NCBI GenBank assembly: GCA_025062325.1
Contig: JANXAL010000015.1
Span: 1 to 64,000 of the forward strand
DNA length: 64,000 bases
Source of the DNA: Roseiflexus sp.
GTDB lineage: Bacteria > Chloroflexota > Chloroflexia > Chloroflexales > Roseiflexaceae
Direction of reading: 5' to 3'
The position numbers were made by a program, and so were the translations under genes. The notes beneath the pieces are model-generated. The model did not search any database. It was given only the letters and a program-made list of their open reading frames with translations, and was not told the DNA's origin. This document shows positions 31,533 through 40,677 of the stretch, one piece after another. The stretch's first letter is position 1. Each line of letters begins with the position of its first letter.

Positions 31533-32332
31533 GCGCTTGCGACCTCCTCGCGGAGGAAGTCGTACCCCTTCTCTTCGAGCTCGAGCGCCAGTTCGGGTCC
31601 GCCCTCGCGCACAATCCGACCGTCCATAAGCACCGACACAAAATGCGGCTTGATGTAATTCAGCAAGCGCTGGTAGTGCGTAATCACCATCACTCCCATA
31701 TCCGGATGCTGCGCATAGAGCGTATTGACCCCTTGCGCGACGATCTTCAGCGCATCGATATCAAGCCCCGAGTCAGTCTCGTCCATAATCGCCATCTTCG
31801 GCTCCAGCATCGCCATCTGCAAAATCTCGATGCGCTTCTTCTCGCCGCCGGAGAAGCCCTCGTTCAGATAACGACGGGCGAAACTCTCATCGATGCCAAG
31901 CGCCGCCATCTGCTCGCGCAACTGCTTGCGAAACTGCGCCATTGGAATCGCAGTTTCCTTCGGGTCCTTCCCCTCCTCGGCGCGATGCGCATTGATCGCA
32001 GCGCGCAGGAAATTCGCCACCGTCACCCCTGGAATAGCGACCGGGTACTGGAAAGCGAGGAAAAGACCGAGCTTCGAGCGCTCATCCGGCTCGAGTTCGA
32101 GAATATTATGCCCCCGGTACCACACTTCGCCACCGGTGACCGTGTAGCCGGGATGTCCCATCAGCGTGTATGCCAGCGTACTCTTGCCGCTGCCGTTTGG
32201 TCCCATGATGGCGTGAATGGTACCAGCTTTGACCGTCAGGTTGACTCCCTTGAGGATCTCTTTGTCCTCAACGCTAACGCGCAGATCCTTGATGACCAGA
32301 TCGCTGTTCAATGCCGAAACTCCTGTGCTCAT
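31529..32332 (-). CDS. sufC: Fe-S cluster assembly ATPase SufC
   Basis: 267-aa ABC-type ATPase that drives conformational change of SufBD. Walker [11 protein letters not shown] near residue 44, signature [10 protein letters not shown] and Walker [13 protein letters not shown] are all intact, and the SufC-specific length is normal. The ATG at 32332 has no good binding site upstream, while a GGAG inside the frame precedes a TTG a few codons later, so the true start may be internal (near NSDLVIKDL). It follows sufR after 30 nt and overlaps sufD. Confidence 0.96.
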   Translation of the reverse strand: MSTGVSALNSDLVIKDLRVSVEDKEILKGVNLTVKAGTIHAIMGPNGSGKSTLAYTLMGHPGYTVTGGEVWYRGHNILELEPDERSKLGLFLAFQYPVAIPGVTVANFLRAAINAHRAEEGKDPKETAIPMAQFRKQLREQMAALGIDESFARRYLNEGFSGGEKKRIEILQMAMLEPKMAIMDETDSGLDIDALKIVAQGVNTLYAQHPDMGVMVITHYQRLLNYIKPHFVSVLMDGRIVREGGPELALELEEKGYDFLREEVASA

Positions 32333-32362
32333 ATATAAACGGAACGACCAATACGCGCAGCG

Positions 32363-32992
32363 CTAGTCCGAAGACCGCGCAATCTGGAAATGACAACTGC
32401 GACGCCCTTCGCGGATCGTGCCTTCGATTTCCACCCGCTCGCCAAGCACCTGTTCGAGCATGCGGCGCTCCATGGTGCACACTCCGGCGTGCTCCCGCGC
32501 CACATCGTGGTACGGACAGGCGAAAACCTGTATGGCGCCATCCGGCGTGACTTCGACCGGAATGCCGCGCGCTTCGAGCGTGACACGCAACCGCGCTAGA
32601 CGCTCCTCCACATCATTGCCGACGACCTGTCCGCGATACTCTTCCGCCAGGCGTTGCCCGACCGCTTCGAGCAGCGCATTGAGGCGCTCTTTCCCCTCGC
32701 GGCTGGCAATCTCACGCAGCAGCAGCGTGACCAGCGTATCGTACTCCTTCGGGAACAGGTCTTCAGCGCGCGACGTCAGCGAGTAGACTAGCCTGGGCCG
32801 CCCCGGGCCGCCGCGCGCCTGCCGCGTCGCCAGCAACCCTTTTGCCTCGAGATGCGCCAGGTGCTCGCGCACTGCCGTCGTGCTGATGCCCAACAACTCT
32901 TCCAGGTCCTTGATTGTCGCTTCGCCATGACGCCGCAGGTAGGTCAGAATCTTCCCTGCTGGCGAGTCTTCGGTATACTGCGCCAATGTCAT
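32363..32992 (-). CDS. sufR: SufR-like Fe-S sensing transcriptional regulator
   Basis: 209-aa DeoR/ArsR-type winged-helix regulator. The N-terminal HTH (ATIKDLEELLGISTTAVREHLAHLEAKGLL) is followed by a dimer region and C-terminal cysteines in FACPYHDVAREHAGVCTMER and RSCHF, which is the SufR cluster-binding pattern (three Cys). SufR binds a [4Fe-4S] cluster and represses suf genes when clusters are plentiful. ATG at 32992 follows GGAGG; the longer frame would absorb that site. First gene of the operon, placed 28 nt after the promoter, so autoregulation is likely. Confidence 0.9.
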   Translation of the reverse strand: MTLAQYTEDSPAGKILTYLRRHGEATIKDLEELLGISTTAVREHLAHLEAKGLLATRQARGGPGRPRLVYSLTSRAEDLFPKEYDTLVTLLLREIASREGKERLNALLEAVGQRLAEEYRGQVVGNDVEERLARLRVTLEARGIPVEVTPDGAIQVFACPYHDVAREHAGVCTMERRMLEQVLGERVEIEGTIREGRRSCHFQIARSSD

Positions 32993-33019
32993 CGCATCAT
33001 TCCTCCACACTTACTCTGC

Positions 33020-33048
33020 AGTATACCAGACGATTGTGCTATTGTCAA
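33020..33048 (-). promoter_or_regulatory. Sigma-70-type promoter of the suf operon
   Basis: On the minus strand TTGACA (33048-33043), 17-nt spacer, TATACT (33025-33020): an almost perfect housekeeping promoter. The start point near 33013 leaves only about 20 nt before the sufR ATG. The strong promoter under a SufR-type repressor fits a derepressible stress operon. No obvious palindromic operator is seen by eye. Confidence 0.85.
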
Positions 33049-33091
33049 TAAAAACAGAAGAAACCGCGAATATTGAGAGCGGCGCAGAGAG

Positions 33092-33185
33092 CTCAAGGAT
33101 CGATGCGAAGACCCAAAGGCGCCAAGCCTCACCCTCAGCTTTATCTCTGCGTCCCGGCGCCTTTGCGTTAGCCTTTCTCAGAAAG
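33092..33185. repeat. Dispersed 'CTTTGCGT' element copy
   Basis: Intergenic copy between sufR and the SDR gene. GCGAAGACCCAAAGGCGCC on the left is complementary to GGCGCCTTTGCGTTAGC on the right, and the right end is TTTCTCAGAAA. It is the same family as the copy embedded at 4492-4602. Confidence 0.65.
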
Positions 33186-33188
33186 GCT

Positions 33189-33893
33189 CTATAGCCTTCC
33201 GGCGATGTGTCCGACGGTCAACTCCTCAACGACGACGTGCGGAGGGTATTCCGCCAGGCTGGCAATCGCGGCGGCAACGTCCGCCGGTTGCAGCATCGCT
33301 GCGCGGTTCCAGTTGCCGGGAAGATCGTCCCACAGTCCGGTATCGGTTGCGGCTGGCAGCACCGCGGTGACGCGCACGCCATAAGGGCGCAGTTCTTCCC
33401 GTACCGCGCCGAGCAACCCCAACGCGCCATGCTTGGCAGCGCAATAAGCGGACCAGTTCGGGAAGACCTGGCGCGCCGCCACTGAGGCGACGTACACCAG
33501 CAACCCGCCGTTATGCATGAACGGCGTTGCATGCTTGCAGATCAGGAAGAGGCTCGTCAGGTGAACGCGCACCTGCTCCTCCCAATGGGCCTGGCTGATC
33601 TGCGTGACCGGTGCAATATACGCACCGCCGACGCTGTGGACAAGCAGGTCGATCCGTCCCGTCGCTGCGGTCGTCTGGTCGACCAGGCGACGGACATCAT
33701 CCTCGATAGTAACGTCGCACGGCGCGACGACTGTCGAGGCGCCAGCGGCGCGCGCTTCGGCGGCAACCTCTTCAAGCAGGAAAACCGAGCGCGCTGCCAG
33801 GGTCATAGTCACGCCAGGCGCTGCGAGCGCCAACGCTGTTGCCCGCCCAATGCCCCGGCTGGCGCCGGTGATGAGGATGGTTTTTAGAGCCAC
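33189..33893 (-). CDS. Short-chain dehydrogenase/reductase (SDR)
   Basis: 234-aa classical SDR. The nucleotide-binding motif TGASRGIG is at residues 9-16, NAG-like segment is replaced by HSVGG, catalytic Ser is S137 and the YxxxK pair is Y150/K154. A 3-oxoacyl-ACP reductase or sepiapterin reductase-like activity is possible; folE and PTPS genes lie just upstream on the same strand, so a pterin-reductase role is conceivable but unproven. GTG at 33893 is chosen because GGAGG lies 5 nt upstream and an upstream ATG would contain that site. Confidence 0.9.
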   Translation of the reverse strand: MALKTILITGASRGIGRATALALAAPGVTMTLAARSVFLLEEVAAEARAAGASTVVAPCDVTIEDDVRRLVDQTTAATGRIDLLVHSVGGAYIAPVTQISQAHWEEQVRVHLTSLFLICKHATPFMHNGGLLVYVASVAARQVFPNWSAYCAAKHGALGLLGAVREELRPYGVRVTAVLPAATDTGLWDDLPGNWNRAAMLQPADVAAAIASLAEYPPHVVVEELTVGHIAGRL

Positions 33894-33940
33894 AATGTCC
33901 TCCATAGGTCGAGCACTCCCAGGGGAGCGCCCCTCTCACA

Positions 33941-34130
33941 CGTGGAGCGTTTTTGGGAGCGATGGATGTTTTTCCGCGTCCCGACGCTTGTTTCCCCTCA
34001 TCCCCCCGACCCCCTTCTCCCACAAGGGGAGAAGGGGGCGTTGAGGCGTCCTGTTGCCCAGAGCAGGTACCGCAACGTGAGGGCTTGCTGGAAAACCCTC
34101 CCCCGGCGAGGGCGCCCCTACGAGGGCGTG
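33941..34130 (+). repeat. Dispersed 'CCCCCTTCTCCC...GGGGAGAAGGGGG' element
   Basis: About 190 nt between the SDR gene and folE. It contains GACGCTTGTTTCCCCTCATC, then the stem CCCCCTTCTCCC / GGGGAGAAGGGGG, then GTCCTGTTGCCCAGAG. A second short hairpin with CCTCCCCCGGCGAGGG follows. The same order of blocks is found at 43801-43905 and, antisense, inside the gene at 14239-16146. Confidence 0.7.
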
Positions 34131-34159
34131 CACCCCGCATGACCGTTGCCTGCGCCCGA

Positions 34160-34837
34160 TCAGTCGCGTTCGATATGCGCCATGAATTCGCTGCGCGTCT
34201 TCGGATCGTCGCGGAAGACGCCGCGCATCGCCGAGGTGACCATGGTCGCGCCTGCCTTCTTGACGCCGCGCATTACCGCACACATGTGTACGCCTTCAGC
34301 GACGACCGCTACGCCGAGCGGTTCGATCCGCTGATTGATGAAATCGGCAATCTGCACCGTCATCCGCTCCTGCACCTGCAGACGCCGCGCAAACATCTCA
34401 ACGATGCGCGGAATCTTGCTTAATCCCAGGACCCTTCCGTTGGGAATGTAGGCAACATGCACTCGTCCCATGAAGGGGAGCAAGTGGTGCTCGCATAGAC
34501 TGGCAAACTCGATATTCTTGACGAGCACCATTTCATCATAGCCGACGCTGAAGATCGCTTCGTTGATCAGCGCATCTGGATCAATGTGGTACCCGGCAGT
34601 CAGTTCCGCGTACATTCTGGCGACGCGCGATGGCGTCTTCAGTAGACCCTCGCGATTAGGATTTTCGCCGATCTGCTTCAGAATAACCCGCACAGCTTCT
34701 TCAATCGCCGGATCGGAGTGATAACTCACCCCTTCGAGTTTACCGCGCCCTTGAATAATGAGCGGTTCGTACTCACGCTCGTCGATATCCGCGAGTGCGC
34801 GGTCGTGGTAACCGTTGTTGCCGTTGTGGTATGTCAT
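34160..34837 (-). CDS. folE: GTP cyclohydrolase I
   Basis: 225-aa FolE (type IA), converting GTP to 7,8-dihydroneopterin triphosphate for folate, and here probably also for queuosine or biopterin. Zinc ligands C115 and H118 (CEHH) and C186 (VHMCAVMRG) are in place, with the conserved GKLSKI-like [24 protein letters not shown]. The N-terminal 35 residues are a variable extension. A PTPS gene lies 288 nt upstream on the same strand and an SDR downstream, an arrangement that fits a pterin group. Confidence 0.97.
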   Translation of the reverse strand: MTYHNGNNGYHDRALADIDEREYEPLIIQGRGKLEGVSYHSDPAIEEAVRVILKQIGENPNREGLLKTPSRVARMYAELTAGYHIDPDALINEAIFSVGYDEMVLVKNIEFASLCEHHLLPFMGRVHVAYIPNGRVLGLSKIPRIVEMFARRLQVQERMTVQIADFINQRIEPLGVAVVAEGVHMCAVMRGVKKAGATMVTSAMRGVFRDDPKTRSEFMAHIERD

Positions 34838-35125
34838 AGGACTCGTTCCTCAATACTCGATCATCATCTCGGACACTGTAAGGGCGGGTCTGAGACCCGC
34901 CCTTACGCGATGGCGCCTCGTGCAGTCATGGCGCATTGCATGGCGGCTCGCGCCGACCCGCCCGTGCACGATGGCGTCTCATAAGGACAGCGGAGGCTCA
35001 GGCGTGACGTGGCTCAATGGGACATGGATTTAGGCGGATAGAATTCTCACGGATATGTCGGCATGAAAGGCGATCAATCCGTGCAAATTTCGATCCGCAG
35101 AAATCCGTGCGCTCCCCTTCGGCGA
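34838..35125. repeat. Hairpin repeat GTAAGGGCGGGTC and decayed repeat between folE and PTPS
   Basis: A perfect 13-bp inverted repeat with a 3-nt loop lies at 34878-34906 (GTAAGGGCGGGTC / GACCCGCCCTTAC). A related but longer inverted repeat is at 42554-42601. The rest (35030-35110) holds diffuse 'ATCCGTG' motifs like those at 42390-42490. No gene. Confidence 0.7.
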
Positions 35126-35962
35126 TCATGCTAGGCGTGCAGCCAACGATGCGCCTGGTCCGGCATACTCGAAGACATTCTTGCGCGTTTCCCACAGTTT
35201 GAGATGGCGCAGCCGCCCCTTGAAGCGCGGCGCGAGTTCCTCCCACAAGTAGATCACAATATTCTCGGCAGTGGAAGGTTGCGCGGCAAACGCAGCTATT
35301 TCGCGGTCAAGATGCCGATAGTCGAGCTGGTCAAGTACGCTGCGCACCGTCCGATCCATGACTGTCAGGTCCATCACCATGCCCGTGCCAGGATCGACGG
35401 GACCAGCAATGCTCACCTCAAGCATATACGTATGCCCGTGCCCATTTGGATTGTTGCACTTGCCGTAGATTGCCAGATTCTCTTCATCGGAGAGCGCCGG
35501 CGAGTGCAGCCGGTGTGCAGCCGAGAAGGTGTACGCGCGCGTGAGGGTCGTTTCGTCTGCACCGTCGTACTCCGCCCACAGGTCGCTGGTCTCGTACAAA
35601 CGCAACCGTGCCAGGCGCGCGGTATGCGGCAAACGCGCCGCAATCAATCGCCACAACACCCGCACCATGTTCTCTGTCGTTGGCAATTGATCGCGAAAGT
35701 AGGGCGTATCCTCATTCAGATGCTTATGGTCGAACTCTTCCAACACCTCTGACACCAGCGCTTTGAGTTCGGTCATGTTCATTACCATCCCAGTGCGCGG
35801 GTCAATATCGCCGGTAATCGTCACATCAAGCGTATAATTGTGCCCATGACCATATGGATTGGCGCATGGACCAAAGACACGCCTATTTTCCTCAGCGCTC
35901 CAATCGGATCGCCAGTAGCGGTGCGCCGCTGAAAACTCGAATCGACGAGTCGCGTAAACCAT
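35126..35962 (-). CDS. Tandem 6-pyruvoyl-tetrahydropterin synthase / QueD-like protein
   Basis: 278-aa fusion of two PTPS/QueD domains. Domain 1 (residues 1-135) has zinc ligands H14, H39, H41, catalytic C33, the D78-H79 pair and E124. Domain 2 (about 141-270) has H150, H175, H177, C169, D214 and E258. However, the catalytic His after the Asp is Y215 (LDYRHLD instead of LDHKxL). Single-domain PTPS is about 120-140 residues. The pair may act as an internal pseudo-dimer with two distinct active sites. It sits upstream of folE, which makes its substrate. Whether the product is 6-carboxytetrahydropterin or 6-pyruvoyl-tetrahydropterin cannot be read. Confidence 0.9.
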   Translation of the reverse strand: MVYATRRFEFSAAHRYWRSDWSAEENRRVFGPCANPYGHGHNYTLDVTITGDIDPRTGMVMNMTELKALVSEVLEEFDHKHLNEDTPYFRDQLPTTENMVRVLWRLIAARLPHTARLARLRLYETSDLWAEYDGADETTLTRAYTFSAAHRLHSPALSDEENLAIYGKCNNPNGHGHTYMLEVSIAGPVDPGTGMVMDLTVMDRTVRSVLDQLDYRHLDREIAAFAAQPSTAENIVIYLWEELAPRFKGRLRHLKLWETRKNVFEYAGPGASLAARLA

Positions 35963-36380
35963 AGCGTGTTCCCCTTCCTTGTTCTCAGCCTCACAGGTCG
36001 GTTGCGCTCAGCCCAGGCTCAACCGCGCTGCGGCATTGCTTGCAAAGATTGGCGCGAAGACGCAAGGGCGCGACGCCTTGCCCTCAGGACAACACACCTT
36101 CGCGTCTCCGCACCGCTGAGTCAGCCTTTCTGAACACCCTCCAGAAGTGATAGAGGGACGCAGATGTCTCGGGTGCAGAGTGTACACAACAAATGTCTCG
36201 CCTTTCGAGCGAAACCGGGCTTTCGCTCTCTACACATCTCACTCAAGGAGTCCACTTACAGCACGTCTCAGAAAGACCTATGCTGTGACGCAAGCCCTTG
36301 CAATGTCTGCGCCACCAATGCGTCTTCGCGTCTTTGCGTCGGCTTCTCGGCGTAACGATACAATCCCTGCGCGGGTTCTG
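35963..36380. repeat. Intergenic region with at least two dispersed repeat copies
   Basis: The 418-nt spacer holds a copy at about 36046-36136 (GCGAAGACGCAAGGGCGCG ... CCTTCGCGTCTCCGC, end TCAGCCTTTCTGA). A second lies at about 36260-36356 (ACGTCTCAGAAAGAC ... GCGTCTTCGCGTCTTTGCGT). No gene seen. Confidence 0.65.
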
Positions 36381-37568
36381 TCAAGGATGGCGAGCGGCGC
36401 TAGCATCGAGCGCAGACTTCATCCGTTCAAGCCCTTCTATGAGCAACGCGCGCGGACAACCGAAGTTAAGACGGACAAACCCTTCGCCCCCGGCGCCGAA
36501 TGGCTTTCCATCGTTCAGCGCCACTTTTGCTTCGCGGCGGAAAAACTCGCACGGATTGCCCTCAATACCTGCCTCCCGGCAATCGAACCACGCCAGATAG
36601 GTCGCCTGCGGGACAGTCGTCCTGATCTGCGGCATCTGTTCGATCACAAAGTGTGTCACGACATCACGATTTGCCGTCAGATAGGCGAGCAAATCTTTCA
36701 GCCAGTCGTCGCAATTGCGATACGCCGCCTCCATTGCTGCCAGCGCAAAGGAGTTAAGCCAGGGCACGATGCCATCCATCGCGGCTATGAGGCGCTTGCG
36801 CAGGTCCGGATTGGTCACAATCGCAAAACTGGCTTTGAGCCCAGGGATGTTAAACGTTTTGCTGGGCGCCATCAGGGTGATGGTGCGAGCGGCGATTTCG
36901 GGCGCGAGCGTGGCGATCGGCGTATGACGCGTATCGCCGAGCAGCAGATCGCAGTGAATCTCGTCGGAGCAGATAATCAGATTGTGCTGTTCGCAAAACG
37001 CTGCCATCTTTATCAGATCCTCACGGCTATACGCTTCGCCGGTTGGATTGTGCGGATTGCACAGAATAAACAGGCGTGTGCGATCGTTCACAACCGCTTC
37101 CATGCGCTCGTAATCTACGCGATATGCGAACGTCCGACCATGCGGAACAAGCGCCAGCTCCGCCATCTGCACCACCCGCTGCTGGTTGGTCGGAGCCGTG
37201 AGGAACGGCGGATAGACCGGCGTCTGCACCAGCACGCCGTCGCCTGTTTCTCCAATAGCGCGGCAGACGGCATTGAGACCGGTCACCAGGCTAGGGATGT
37301 AGACGATCTGATCTGGTGTGACGTCCCACTGGTAGAGACGGTGCATTCGTTCACAGATACATTCGCCAAGCGCACGTGACGGCAATTCATAGCCGAAGTC
37401 GCCCATATCAACACGGGCGCGCAGCGCGGCGAGTATCGGCGGCGGCGCCGGGAAGTCCATATCTGCCACCCACATCGGCAGCACATCGTCACCGTAGAAC
37501 GTCCACTTGACGCTTCCAGTGCGGCGACGATCAAAGACCTGGTCGAAATCGTAGGGCATAGACGGCAT
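36381..37568 (-). CDS. PatB/MalY-type cystathionine beta-lyase or aminotransferase
   Basis: 395-aa PLP enzyme of fold type I, class II aminotransferase branch. The PatB/MalY start (FDRRRTGSVKW, LPMWVADMDFPAPPPI) is diagnostic. The PLP lysine lies in APSKTFNIPGLK, with HNPTG (CNPHNPTGEAYS) and CSDEIHCDL. Such enzymes cleave cystathionine or cysteine conjugates to release pyruvate, ammonia and a thiol. ATG follows AAAGGA with 3 nt spacing. Flanked by spacers on both sides, so probably monocistronic. Confidence 0.93.
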   Translation of the reverse strand: MPSMPYDFDQVFDRRRTGSVKWTFYGDDVLPMWVADMDFPAPPPILAALRARVDMGDFGYELPSRALGECICERMHRLYQWDVTPDQIVYIPSLVTGLNAVCRAIGETGDGVLVQTPVYPPFLTAPTNQQRVVQMAELALVPHGRTFAYRVDYERMEAVVNDRTRLFILCNPHNPTGEAYSREDLIKMAAFCEQHNLIICSDEIHCDLLLGDTRHTPIATLAPEIAARTITLMAPSKTFNIPGLKASFAIVTNPDLRKRLIAAMDGIVPWLNSFALAAMEAAYRNCDDWLKDLLAYLTANRDVVTHFVIEQMPQIRTTVPQATYLAWFDCREAGIEGNPCEFFRREAKVALNDGKPFGAGGEGFVRLNFGCPRALLIEGLERMKSALDASAARHP

Positions 37569-37836
37569 GATTCCTTTCAGCGACGGTATCTTTTAGGCGG
37601 TTGGAAAGATTATTTCTTAATAAGAGCAACGGTGCGACGACCGGGATGCAGGATTCTTTAGCACGCCTTTGTTGAGATTGTATTGTAATACCTGATGTGT
37701 GCACCATCTGAAAATCCATGAGGAACATATTGTACTATAACGCCTGTTCGCCAGGACCTGATAACAGGATCATAGACAGAGAAAACCTGTCAGATGCGAT
37801 ACCGCTCAATGCCCTGGAATGGAGGAGGAGCAAACG

Positions 37837-38832
37837 GTGGCGGCAAAAATCCTGGTAGCAGACGATAACCCAGCCATGCGTGAAGCGATCGTCCGCTTTG
37901 TTGAAGCAGAAGGCTACACGGCGATAGCGGCGCGCGATGGACGTGAGGCGCTGACGCTGGCGCTGGAAGAACTGCCAGACCTAGTGCTGCTCGACGTAAC
38001 GATGCCGGAATACGATGGCTTCGAAGTGTGCCGTCGGTTGAAAGAGGATCCGCGCACTGCGCTCATTCCCATCACGATGCTGACAGTGCTCGATGCCCCG
38101 GAGCATCGCTGGCGCGGCATCGAGGCCGGCGCCGACGACTTTCTGACTAAACCGTTCGATGAGCGCCTGCTTCGCGCCCGCATCCAGTCGCAATTACGCA
38201 CCAAACGCCTGACCGACCAGCTAGAGCGCACAGAGAGTGTCATCTTCGCGCTCGCGCTAGCGGTTGAGGCGAAGGATATGTACACCGAGGGGCATCTCTG
38301 GCGTCTGGCGCACTATGGTGAGCAACTTGCGATTGCCGCCGGTCTGGGACACGACGTCCGACGCGCCGTATGGCGGGGCGGATTGCTGCACGACATCGGC
38401 AAAATTGGTGTGGCAGACAGTATCCTGCGCAAGCCAGCGCCCTTGACGCCCGAGGAGTATGCGCAGATCAAGCAGCATCCTGAGTGCGGCGCGCGCATCA
38501 TTGCTCCCATGCGCTTTGCACGTGATGTGGCCCCAATCGTGCGCGGGCACCATGAGCATTGGGACGGCAGCGGTTATCCGTACGGACTGCGGGGTGAGGA
38601 GATCCCGATAGGCGCCCGTATCATCGCTATTGTCGACGCTTACGATGCAATGACCACGGATCGTCCATACCGACGGGCGCTCTCACCCGAGCACGCCATC
38701 CAGCGGCTGCGCGCGCGAAGCGGGATTCAATGGGACCCGGATCTGACGGCGTTGTTTATCACGCTGGTTGAGCGAAAACAATTGGCGACACCCGACGATG
38801 CTGGCATGGCGCACCATATCTCTGCAGTGTGA
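37837..38832 (+). CDS. Response regulator with HD-GYP phosphodiesterase domain
   Basis: 331-aa two-domain protein. The REC domain (1-120) has D9/D10, the phosphoacceptor D53 and K105. The HD-GYP domain (about 135-320) has H185-D186 (LLHDIGKIG), HHE at 238-240 and DGSGYP at 243-248, which are the residues of cyclic-di-GMP phosphodiesterases. GTG at 37837 is chosen because GGAGGAGGAG lies 6 nt upstream; the ATG at 37819 would include that site. No sensor kinase is adjacent, so it is an orphan regulator. Phosphorylation probably sets the phosphodiesterase activity. Confidence 0.95.
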   Translation: MAAKILVADDNPAMREAIVRFVEAEGYTAIAARDGREALTLALEELPDLVLLDVTMPEYDGFEVCRRLKEDPRTALIPITMLTVLDAPEHRWRGIEAGADDFLTKPFDERLLRARIQSQLRTKRLTDQLERTESVIFALALAVEAKDMYTEGHLWRLAHYGEQLAIAAGLGHDVRRAVWRGGLLHDIGKIGVADSILRKPAPLTPEEYAQIKQHPECGARIIAPMRFARDVAPIVRGHHEHWDGSGYPYGLRGEEIPIGARIIAIVDAYDAMTTDRPYRRALSPEHAIQRLRARSGIQWDPDLTALFITLVERKQLATPDDAGMAHHISAV

Positions 38833-38833
38833 G

Positions 38834-38890
38834 GAGCGAATGCGGCAGCGAAGAAGCGAATGAAAGAACGGGGCAGCGAATAAGAGCGTC
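38834..38890. repeat. Short AGCGAAT-type tandem repeat
   Basis: Purine-rich run with repeated GCGAAT and GCAGCGAA words after the HD-GYP gene. It is the reverse-complement family of the 20-bp repeat at 52727-52812 (CATTCG.TTATTCGCTGACC). Confidence 0.5.
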
Positions 38891-39013
38891 ACCTCTGGGC
38901 CTCTGTGGTTCTACCACCGGCGAAACGAAAGGCGCTGGCGAATGTGAATGGCGCAGACCTCAAGGGTTGGACACGTTTCCACCTGCAACCTGCCACCCTT
39001 CCGCCTTCAACGT

Positions 39014-39817
39014 TCAACTCTCCTCCCGTAATCGCCAGATAATCCACAGCCCCGCCATGCCTGCCAGCGCGACAATCACCTCAGGGATCAGAATGGCTGC
39101 CGTGCCTTGCAACTCGAACGCAGGCGCGACTCCCACAGCCAGTAGATTGACCAGCGTATGCGCTGCAACTGCCAGCCAGAGCCACCATATCTGCCCGCGC
39201 TGAAAGACCTGCACCACCATCACCGAAAGCGCCACGTGGACCGGCAGCGTCCAGAGGCGTTCCCATGCTCCGACGAGCGGCAGCCAATCGGGTTGCGCAG
39301 CGACAGCGGCTAACTGCTGGCGCGCTAGTTCCCGCTGCTCATCTGTCAACGGCAGCGCCGCTCGATCGACCGCGCTTAACGCCAGAAGATTGATCAATCC
39401 CAGCAGCGTCAGACCGGCGACCAGCACCGTCGACTCCAGGCCGCCATGCCCCAGACCGTACATCACCGCGCGCGACCATGTCCGCTCTTCGCGAAACAGC
39501 CAGCGATACCCCACATACCGGCCGATCTCCTCGGCAAGCCCGGCAGTCAGCGCCAGCGCTGTCAGCCAACCGAAGAGGAGCGGACGCGATGCCTGCAACT
39601 GGGGCGCTAGCGCCCCTTGGATCGCCAGTACTATCGGAACGCGGCTGATCAACTGGAAGAGCAGAAAGATGATGGCGCCGTATGCGAAATAGCGCCAGGA
39701 AACGTGCAGCCTGCGGTTGATGAACCAGGCGACTGCTGGCGGGAAGAGCGCCTCGAACAGAACGGCGACAATCGTTGCGGCGACTCGCCAGGCACTTATC
39801 TGAAGAGAAGGCTCCAT
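39014..39817 (-). CDS. YhfC-like intramembrane metalloprotease family protein
   Basis: 267-aa protein with about seven transmembrane helices. Motifs EEIGRYVGYRW, YGLGHGGLES and AAHTLVN match the YhfC family, a relative of the CPBP/Abi intramembrane proteases, in which Glu-Glu and His residues are the expected active site. Substrate unknown. The ATG abuts the stop of the upstream gene on the same strand, so it is translationally coupled to the following-described membrane protein and downstream of pepA. Confidence 0.75.
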   Translation of the reverse strand: MEPSLQISAWRVAATIVAVLFEALFPPAVAWFINRRLHVSWRYFAYGAIIFLLFQLISRVPIVLAIQGALAPQLQASRPLLFGWLTALALTAGLAEEIGRYVGYRWLFREERTWSRAVMYGLGHGGLESTVLVAGLTLLGLINLLALSAVDRAALPLTDEQRELARQQLAAVAAQPDWLPLVGAWERLWTLPVHVALSVMVVQVFQRGQIWWLWLAVAAHTLVNLLAVGVAPAFELQGTAAILIPEVIVALAGMAGLWIIWRLREES

Positions 39818-40666
39818 TCAACGCAATGTTACATAAACGACCGCCAGCAGCATCACACTCCCTAGCACGCCATACTCCCAGATCACGCGACGGGTCAGTG
39901 TTCCCTCGAGATGCCCCTGCAGCAGACCAGTGATAATGTAGAACAACACCAGCAGCAGCGTTCCACCTATCAAAAACGACGCCGCCCAGTAGTTGAGCGC
40001 CCAGGTCGCCTCTGCCAGCGTCAGTCCCACAAGCAACGACAGGGTGAACAAGTTGCGCGCCGATGTCTGTGAGAGCAACGCATACGCTAGGAGCGTAGCG
40101 CTAACGCCGATCAACGTGGCAGAATAAAGGGTGCGCATACGGGCATAATAGACCGCGCTGAAGACCCCGAACGCCAGCAGCAGCGCCATCGCCTGCAGCG
40201 CCAGCCGCGCGCCCTGCCGCACGTTGGCGCGGCGATCAAGCGAGTAATGCTGCGCCACCAGCGAGCCAAACAGAAACCCGCCGGCGGCAATCAACGCCAG
40301 GACGAATGCCAGCGTTTCGAGGCTGGCGCTGAACAGGCGAAAGAAGGCGAAAGACGCAATGATCGCAAACGATGGCAGGATCCAGAAGGATGGCGCTAGT
40401 TCAATCTGCACAATGCGCAGATTCACGGTTGGCAGCGATCGCGTCTGCATCTGCGGATGTGCACGAATGAAGATATCAGCGCCGGTGCTGGCAATCACCA
40501 CTAGCGACGCGATCAGCAGCCACGAGACGGTAATGCTGGGGAAGTCGCCGCCAAAGCGTGCGCGCAGAATATACGGGTTGACGTCGATCAGAAAGACGAC
40601 TGCCAGCCCGAGCAGCGCTAGCAGCACCAACGACACAATTCGATCATACCGTGGTGCAGGGTTCAT
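39818..40666 (-). CDS. Polytopic membrane protein of unknown function
   Basis: 282-aa protein with about eight hydrophobic helices and no signal peptide or soluble domain. The ATG at 40666 is preceded by GAGAGGGGGG, and it starts 11 nt after the pepA stop; the longer frame upstream (to 40927) is antisense shadow inside pepA. I do not recognise the family. It lies between pepA and the YhfC-like gene, all in one direction with minimal spacing, so the three form one transcript. Confidence 0.8.
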   Translation of the reverse strand: MNPAPRYDRIVSLVLLALLGLAVVFLIDVNPYILRARFGGDFPSITVSWLLIASLVVIASTGADIFIRAHPQMQTRSLPTVNLRIVQIELAPSFWILPSFAIIASFAFFRLFSASLETLAFVLALIAAGGFLFGSLVAQHYSLDRRANVRQGARLALQAMALLLAFGVFSAVYYARMRTLYSATLIGVSATLLAYALLSQTSARNLFTLSLLVGLTLAEATWALNYWAASFLIGGTLLLVLFYIITGLLQGHLEGTLTRRVIWEYGVLGSVMLLAVVYVTLR

Positions 40667-40677
40667 ACGCCCCCCTC

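Noticed and set aside
30411-31658. Plus-strand open frame of 415 codons opposite sufD
   Set aside because: Antisense shadow of sufD; the sufD protein is unambiguous and the frame has no domain.
36147-37379. Plus-strand open frame of 410 codons opposite the PatB-like gene
   Set aside because: Antisense shadow that also runs through repeat sequence; no family resemblance.
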